64,000 nt of DNA, from the NCBI GenBank assembly GCA_021234535.1, contig CM037845.1:3376501-3440500 (forward strand), in the 5' to 3' direction. Origin of the DNA: Stichopus chloronotus (Eukaryota; Echinodermata; Holothuroidea; Aspidochirotida; Stichopodidae). Of this stretch, positions 59,585 through 64,000 are shown piece by piece. The notes under the pieces were generated by a model. It saw only the letters and a list, made by a program, of their open reading frames with translations, was not told where the DNA came from and did no database searches. The position numbers were made by a program, and so were the translations under genes. The stretch's first letter is position 1. Every line of letters starts with the position of its first letter.

Positions 59585-59825
59585 TTGAAACAAACCAAAT
59601 CATTAGACAATCGGGACATTAGACACAACCAAATCATTAGACACAAACGAAAATATTACACATGAAATTTGACGCTTGTGTCTACTGATTTGGTTGTGTC
59701 TATAATGTGCCATTTGTGTCTAATCATTTGGTTTGTGTCCAATGTTTCGTTTGGGTGTAACAACTTGGCTTGTGTCTAATGTTTCGTTCTTGTGTAGGCC
59801 TAATGATTTGGTTTGTGCCTATATC
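59585..59825. repeat. Fold-back copy of the 'cattagacacaa' minisatellite
   Basis: The unit seen at 52060-52450 runs forward from about 59590 to 59660 and in reverse complement ('ttgtgtctaatgatttggt') from about 59680 to 59820, around a short unique hinge. Confidence 0.88.
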
Positions 59826-62800
59826 GTTTTGCACTTAGAAATGTCGCTAATAAGAGAGAATGTTTCAAATTGTCTGTAAAGTACGAGGATAACTTCAAGG
59901 CTTGTATATTCACTAGACTCGCTTCATGTGAAGTGTTCGACGAACAGGTTATTTCTTATTATGTTAATGTTTCAGTGCTAACCGCATGTAATAAAAGTAC
60001 ATCATTAAATGGACACTTCTAACAAAGAAGTCCTTTTGGAGGTACAAGTTTAGGACACCAAGAAACTGACGTAACTCATCCTTGTGTTAGCAGCTTCGAT
60101 AAACGTGAAGATGAAACAGTATTTAAAGGCCAACACATAACCACTGGCGTAGACTGGGGCACAACGGGGACATGCAAGTTCATCACAATAACTGTTCATC
60201 TCTAAAAAAATAAGAAAGAAAAAAGAAAAAAAAAAGAGTAATGTAATACCCTATGCTTTTGCTTGCCGGTGTGGCAAGAAATTGTGTTCTTAAATAATGA
60301 GACACTTCTCCCATTAGAAAGCTATCCTAGGTAATGAATATGCACCCTACGTACACTTTTGCCACCTTTCCCACCAAGTCCTCTCAAAATACACATAATG
60401 TACTAAAATCATGTCTCGAAATGCCTTTTTTTTGCATGACGATATTTATGACGTCACGGGGCTTTTCTGGCATAGCATACTACAGAGACTGGTTAATACA
60501 CACTAAATCGTTAAATATGGAATATGAGTAGAAAATCTGTCATACTTTGCCACTGAAAATCAAACACGCCATGATAGTCACTGCAAACAAAAATAATAGT
60601 GTGAACCCCATTTTGCATAAAAGAATATTCATATACATTCCCATTGGTCTCTTTGATTTCAAGTAACTGTGATTGACGGCTTTCCCGGAGAGTAGGAAGA
60701 GGAGAGGTCAACAAGCTCTTTTTCCAAAGAGAGAGAAAAGAAGTTACACCCCATTCTGTGTCTCCACCAGCCTAGAGGACTATAACATATTCAAAAGTAC
60801 AACAGTTGGGCCTATTTGCACGGCTATGCACACTTTACTCACCAGCATCAATATCCAATTCACACGGAAACGGCGGTTACTTGTTTGATGAAATATCAAA
60901 AAAAGATTCAGAATTTTTTTAGGACTTTAACCAACGGTCAACACGGAACACTTTCGGAGAAAACTTCAAATACCTGTACAGGGTACACTACCACAATGTG
61001 TCGATAATTCAGTGACCTGTTCCACATATAGTTACAATAAATGTTTTTAACTGATTACTTGTATCTAATATGCACTTTAAATCAGCTTAAAGGTCAAGCT
61101 TAGTAACATGGTATTAAAACACATCGGGAGAAACCTTGCATCCTTCCATAAAATGTTACACAGGTTAGCTTGAACAAAAATGTTCGTTGGTTATCGCGAA
61201 GCATTCAAAATCAGCCATTCGATATGGGCTTCAACCGCGGAGCAGCAAAGTTTGACGGTATTAGTTATCGGTGCTGACAGATCCGTCCGTTAGAGCACAT
61301 CGGTATAGATCACGGTAAGTTGTAGACACACACCGATGTAAATATTATGCCAGTACCATTACTATTACTGATATGGACTGAGTAACAATGTAACATGGCA
61401 GTCCAAAAAAATAAAAACAGACTACAGTCATTTATCAACAACGGTGTTCATAAACACAGTCTACTACACACAAGTGGCGATGTGGCCGGGGAGGTGCACA
61501 CCAGCAGTTTTCGGGCGTGGGGATGTTGCAAGTAGTGAAAGGACGCCTGTGGAGCCCGGACAGGTGATTTCCAGCGCAGTAGAGAGTACTTCTATCCAAA
61601 ATTTTGGGGTACTCTTGCACCAGCCGATGGCAGTGGCAGTCCGCATAGCCTTCCCACAATTTGAGCTGTAACATCATGAATAAGGGGCTCCACTTGGGCC
61701 TCGGCCATCCTGGAAGGATGCTCCCATGGGCCATCACTGCTACACAAAAAACAATCATGCCTGAAGTACATCTTAGTCATCTAAACGGTAACTAGAGCAG
61801 CAATGTCGACGAATCTAAATACTTCTGGTTGTTGTAATGTTTATTTGTTAAGATGGTCTTAATGTGTTCAAAACATTTCAATTGTGATTGAAGAGATTAA
61901 CAATGAAAAACAGAGAGGTCTGAATCTGGTTGACAAAATATAAGACTTCTGCCTCCTTAATTCATTGCATGCCATCCCTTGTTAGAAACGCAAATGTATT
62001 AAATAAAGTTGTTTCGAGTTTTGATCACCTTCTCTGAAAATTTGCACGGCTAAACACCTGGGATCAAAGCATTATTCTGAGCAAACTAATTGTATAAGGA
62101 TTAGTTGACTTTAATGATGTGGCTATGCGATATTGACTGAACTGTAACCGCCTAGTAAAGGAATGAAATACCTTTGAGCTAATTGAGCAGCTTATCCTCA
62201 CTCGAATAAGTGGGTCATAAAGTATTAACAGTGATAAAAAAAAAATACTGCACAGGGCTAGCCAATCTGAACACAGGTTCGGAAACATCTGTAATTTATG
62301 CAAGCACCATGTGTACAACTAGGGGAGAAGATCTACCATTTCCAGGTTTCAGGTACTCTTTTGGTCAAAAAGACAAGTATTCCCTGCACACCTAATCAGT
62401 AACATCTTTGCGAACACGTAAAGTAGCATGAAGCGGAAGTTTAACACACACTGACAATGGCTCGAGACCATGTCCCCACTTTAAAAGACCACAAGAATCG
62501 CGCAACTAGCGTGACAGTATCTCTGTACATTTAACGTGTTGAGACAAAACCTGGTCAGGTCTTAATTATCGATATATTGTTCTCACAAAACAAACAGACA
62601 CACTTCAAACTGGATACATATATATCTGATTAAAACCAAAGCTTCACAAAGAACAGAAACTAAGAAGAAACAAACAACATTGTAAATCAATTCGAGATTT
62701 ATTACTGAAACATTTGATTTACACAAGTGGAAGTCAGTATTGTACATTACTTAGTAACATATTTCATATTCTGTATTTGTTGTTCCGGCGTCAGTCCAAA

Positions 62801-63160
62801 AAATCAAGATGAAAATACTTCAACGTTCTACTTAGCAAACGTAGATGTTTCTAATTACATATGAGAGAAAAATGTAGACTAAGTATCATCTGCAAGGCAA
62901 ACAAATAACTTGTTATAATCACTTTCACAAGTGGTTTACTTTATCCTATTGTCGTTTCAATATTCATGTAGTTGACAATTGTTGCATTATCACGTACTAC
63001 CAGCTACCAGAAAACAATCATGACTCATCAAGAGTCACAATTCTGGGGAATCTGTTTTGGAAATTTCTATTATGCTGGCTTTCTTGAATCTGATCAATTC
63101 TAACGGCATTTAAAAAAAAACAGCACTGGAAATGGAATTAACTCCATCATCTGATAAGGT
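59826..63160. other. Gene-poor stretch; one GC-richer patch at 61480-61740
   Basis: No supported gene. The patch at 61480-61740 is GC-richer than its surroundings and has, on the minus strand, a good acceptor (GTTTTTTGTGTAG before 61740) and an open frame of about 100 codons. On the plus strand a 'VAMWPG..T..VF' string recalls Harbinger transposases. Neither reading is convincing. Confidence 0.35.
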
Positions 63161-63169
63161 TTACGAGGA

Positions 63170-63720
63170 GGATTTATTCTTCATCGAATGCGACAGGACA
63201 GCAACGATAATCACTTTCATGACATGTGACTATACAAAAGGATTATCAGCGTGAACCTCTGTGACAGTGAAAAAAGAAATCTTGCAGCTCTATGATTTTT
63301 GACAGGACAACATGATTTCTACTACAAGATCACTAGAAGTACTGGTGTTAATCTCTGTGACAGGACAAAAGACTTGCATCCATCATCTGCTGGTGACAGA
63401 CCAAGACTATCTACAAAGACATGTGACAATACAACAAGATTGTCAGCCTCATTCTCTGTGATAGGATAAAAGACACCTCATCTGTGACTGAGTAACAACA
63501 TTATCAACCATAATCTCTGTGACAGTATGAACGACCTGCTTAACCATCATCCGTGACAAAATAACAAGATTATCAATGGTAAGATTACCAGTGACACTGA
63601 GAGTGCAACAAGATCATCAGTCTTAATCTTTGTGACAGGAGATAAGTTCTTCTTCCCCATCATCATCATCTATGACAGAAGAACGAGACCAGCTAAGTGT
63701 GCATCACCTGTGATAGTACA
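63170..63720. repeat. Degenerate repeat of roughly 60-70 bp (gtgacag-acaacaagattatcagc)
   Basis: 'aatctctgtgacagga' and 'acaacaagattatcag' recur at irregular spacing about eight times, in one orientation, with many substitutions and indels. Confidence 0.7.
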
Positions 63721-64000
63721 ACTAGTTAATCCTTTTTTTGGCAGATGATGTATTTTACAGAGGCATATTGAGTTGATATCAGTAGATTTGTGAGCATTTG
63801 AAGAACACAACAACATGACAATGGTTATAATTAGCATAATTGCTCAAGTTTCCAATCCGCTGGTTACAAAAACAGTCAAACTGATTGAACCTTTGACTTC
63901 GGCTAGAACTTGTGGTGTGCATCAACTAGTGCTAATGGAAAAAGCATTTGGTCGAAAATTTTTAAAACCCATATTGATTACTAATTCAATGTTCACCTGT

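Noticed and set aside
61464..61758. TatD-like 'YADCHCH' string on the minus strand
   Set aside because: A short resemblance to the TatD metal-binding start without any of the later motifs; most likely coincidence.

Overview
This is eukaryotic genomic DNA. It is AT-rich, with multi-exon genes, consensus GT-AG introns, many diverged minisatellites, decayed transposons and long homopolymer runs. The gene content (a full-architecture SASH1-type adaptor and tandem SLC16-like transporters) fits an invertebrate deuterostome. A sea cucumber or other echinoderm is my best guess from general character, but no single sequence feature here proves it.

Layout. (1) 750-15891, plus strand: nine consecutive coding exons of a SASH1-family adaptor. 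All eight junctions are phase-consistent. They give the C-terminal 830 residues (linker, divergent SH3, SAM1, RDSGCY motif, long disordered linker, SAM2, stop). The 5' exons lie outside the window. (2) 15.9-22.9 kb: gene-poor DNA with several tandem arrays, including a 104-bp higher-order repeat built from about 35-bp subunits. (3) 22933-51903, minus strand: three tandem, four-exon, monocarboxylate-transporter-like (SLC16/MFS) genes, here called A (22933-26901), B (33938-44174) and C (47225-51903). They predict 467, 463 and 468 residues. All share the same three phase-1 introns and all are intact. A and B are the closer pair and lie in a larger segmental duplication that also covers their 5' flanks. 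B has grown by insertions, including a hAT element with terminal inverted repeats and a near-perfect 8-bp target-site duplication in intron 2. (4) 52-64 kb: no cellular gene that I can support. It holds an array of a 'cattagacacaa' minisatellite, a second fold-back copy of the same family, a 5'-truncated and multiply frameshifted Ty3/gypsy pol relic (about 56755-58815), and a loose satellite-like region at 63.2-63.7 kb.

Most interesting signals. Transporters A and B carry two blocks of near-perfect identity (442 bp with one mismatch in exon 3; 213 bp with none around exon 1) separated by clearly diverged coding and intronic sequence, the pattern left by gene conversion. A and B also both carry a second copy of the terminal-exon tail just beyond their stop codons, which C lacks. 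The transporters lack two SLC16 hallmarks (the pre-TM1 acidic-GGWGW motif and the TM8 aspartate), so their substrate is open. The SASH1-like SH3 domain lacks the usual ligand-binding tryptophan. Exon models were built by eye from open frames, splice consensus and phase, with no transcript or homology search.
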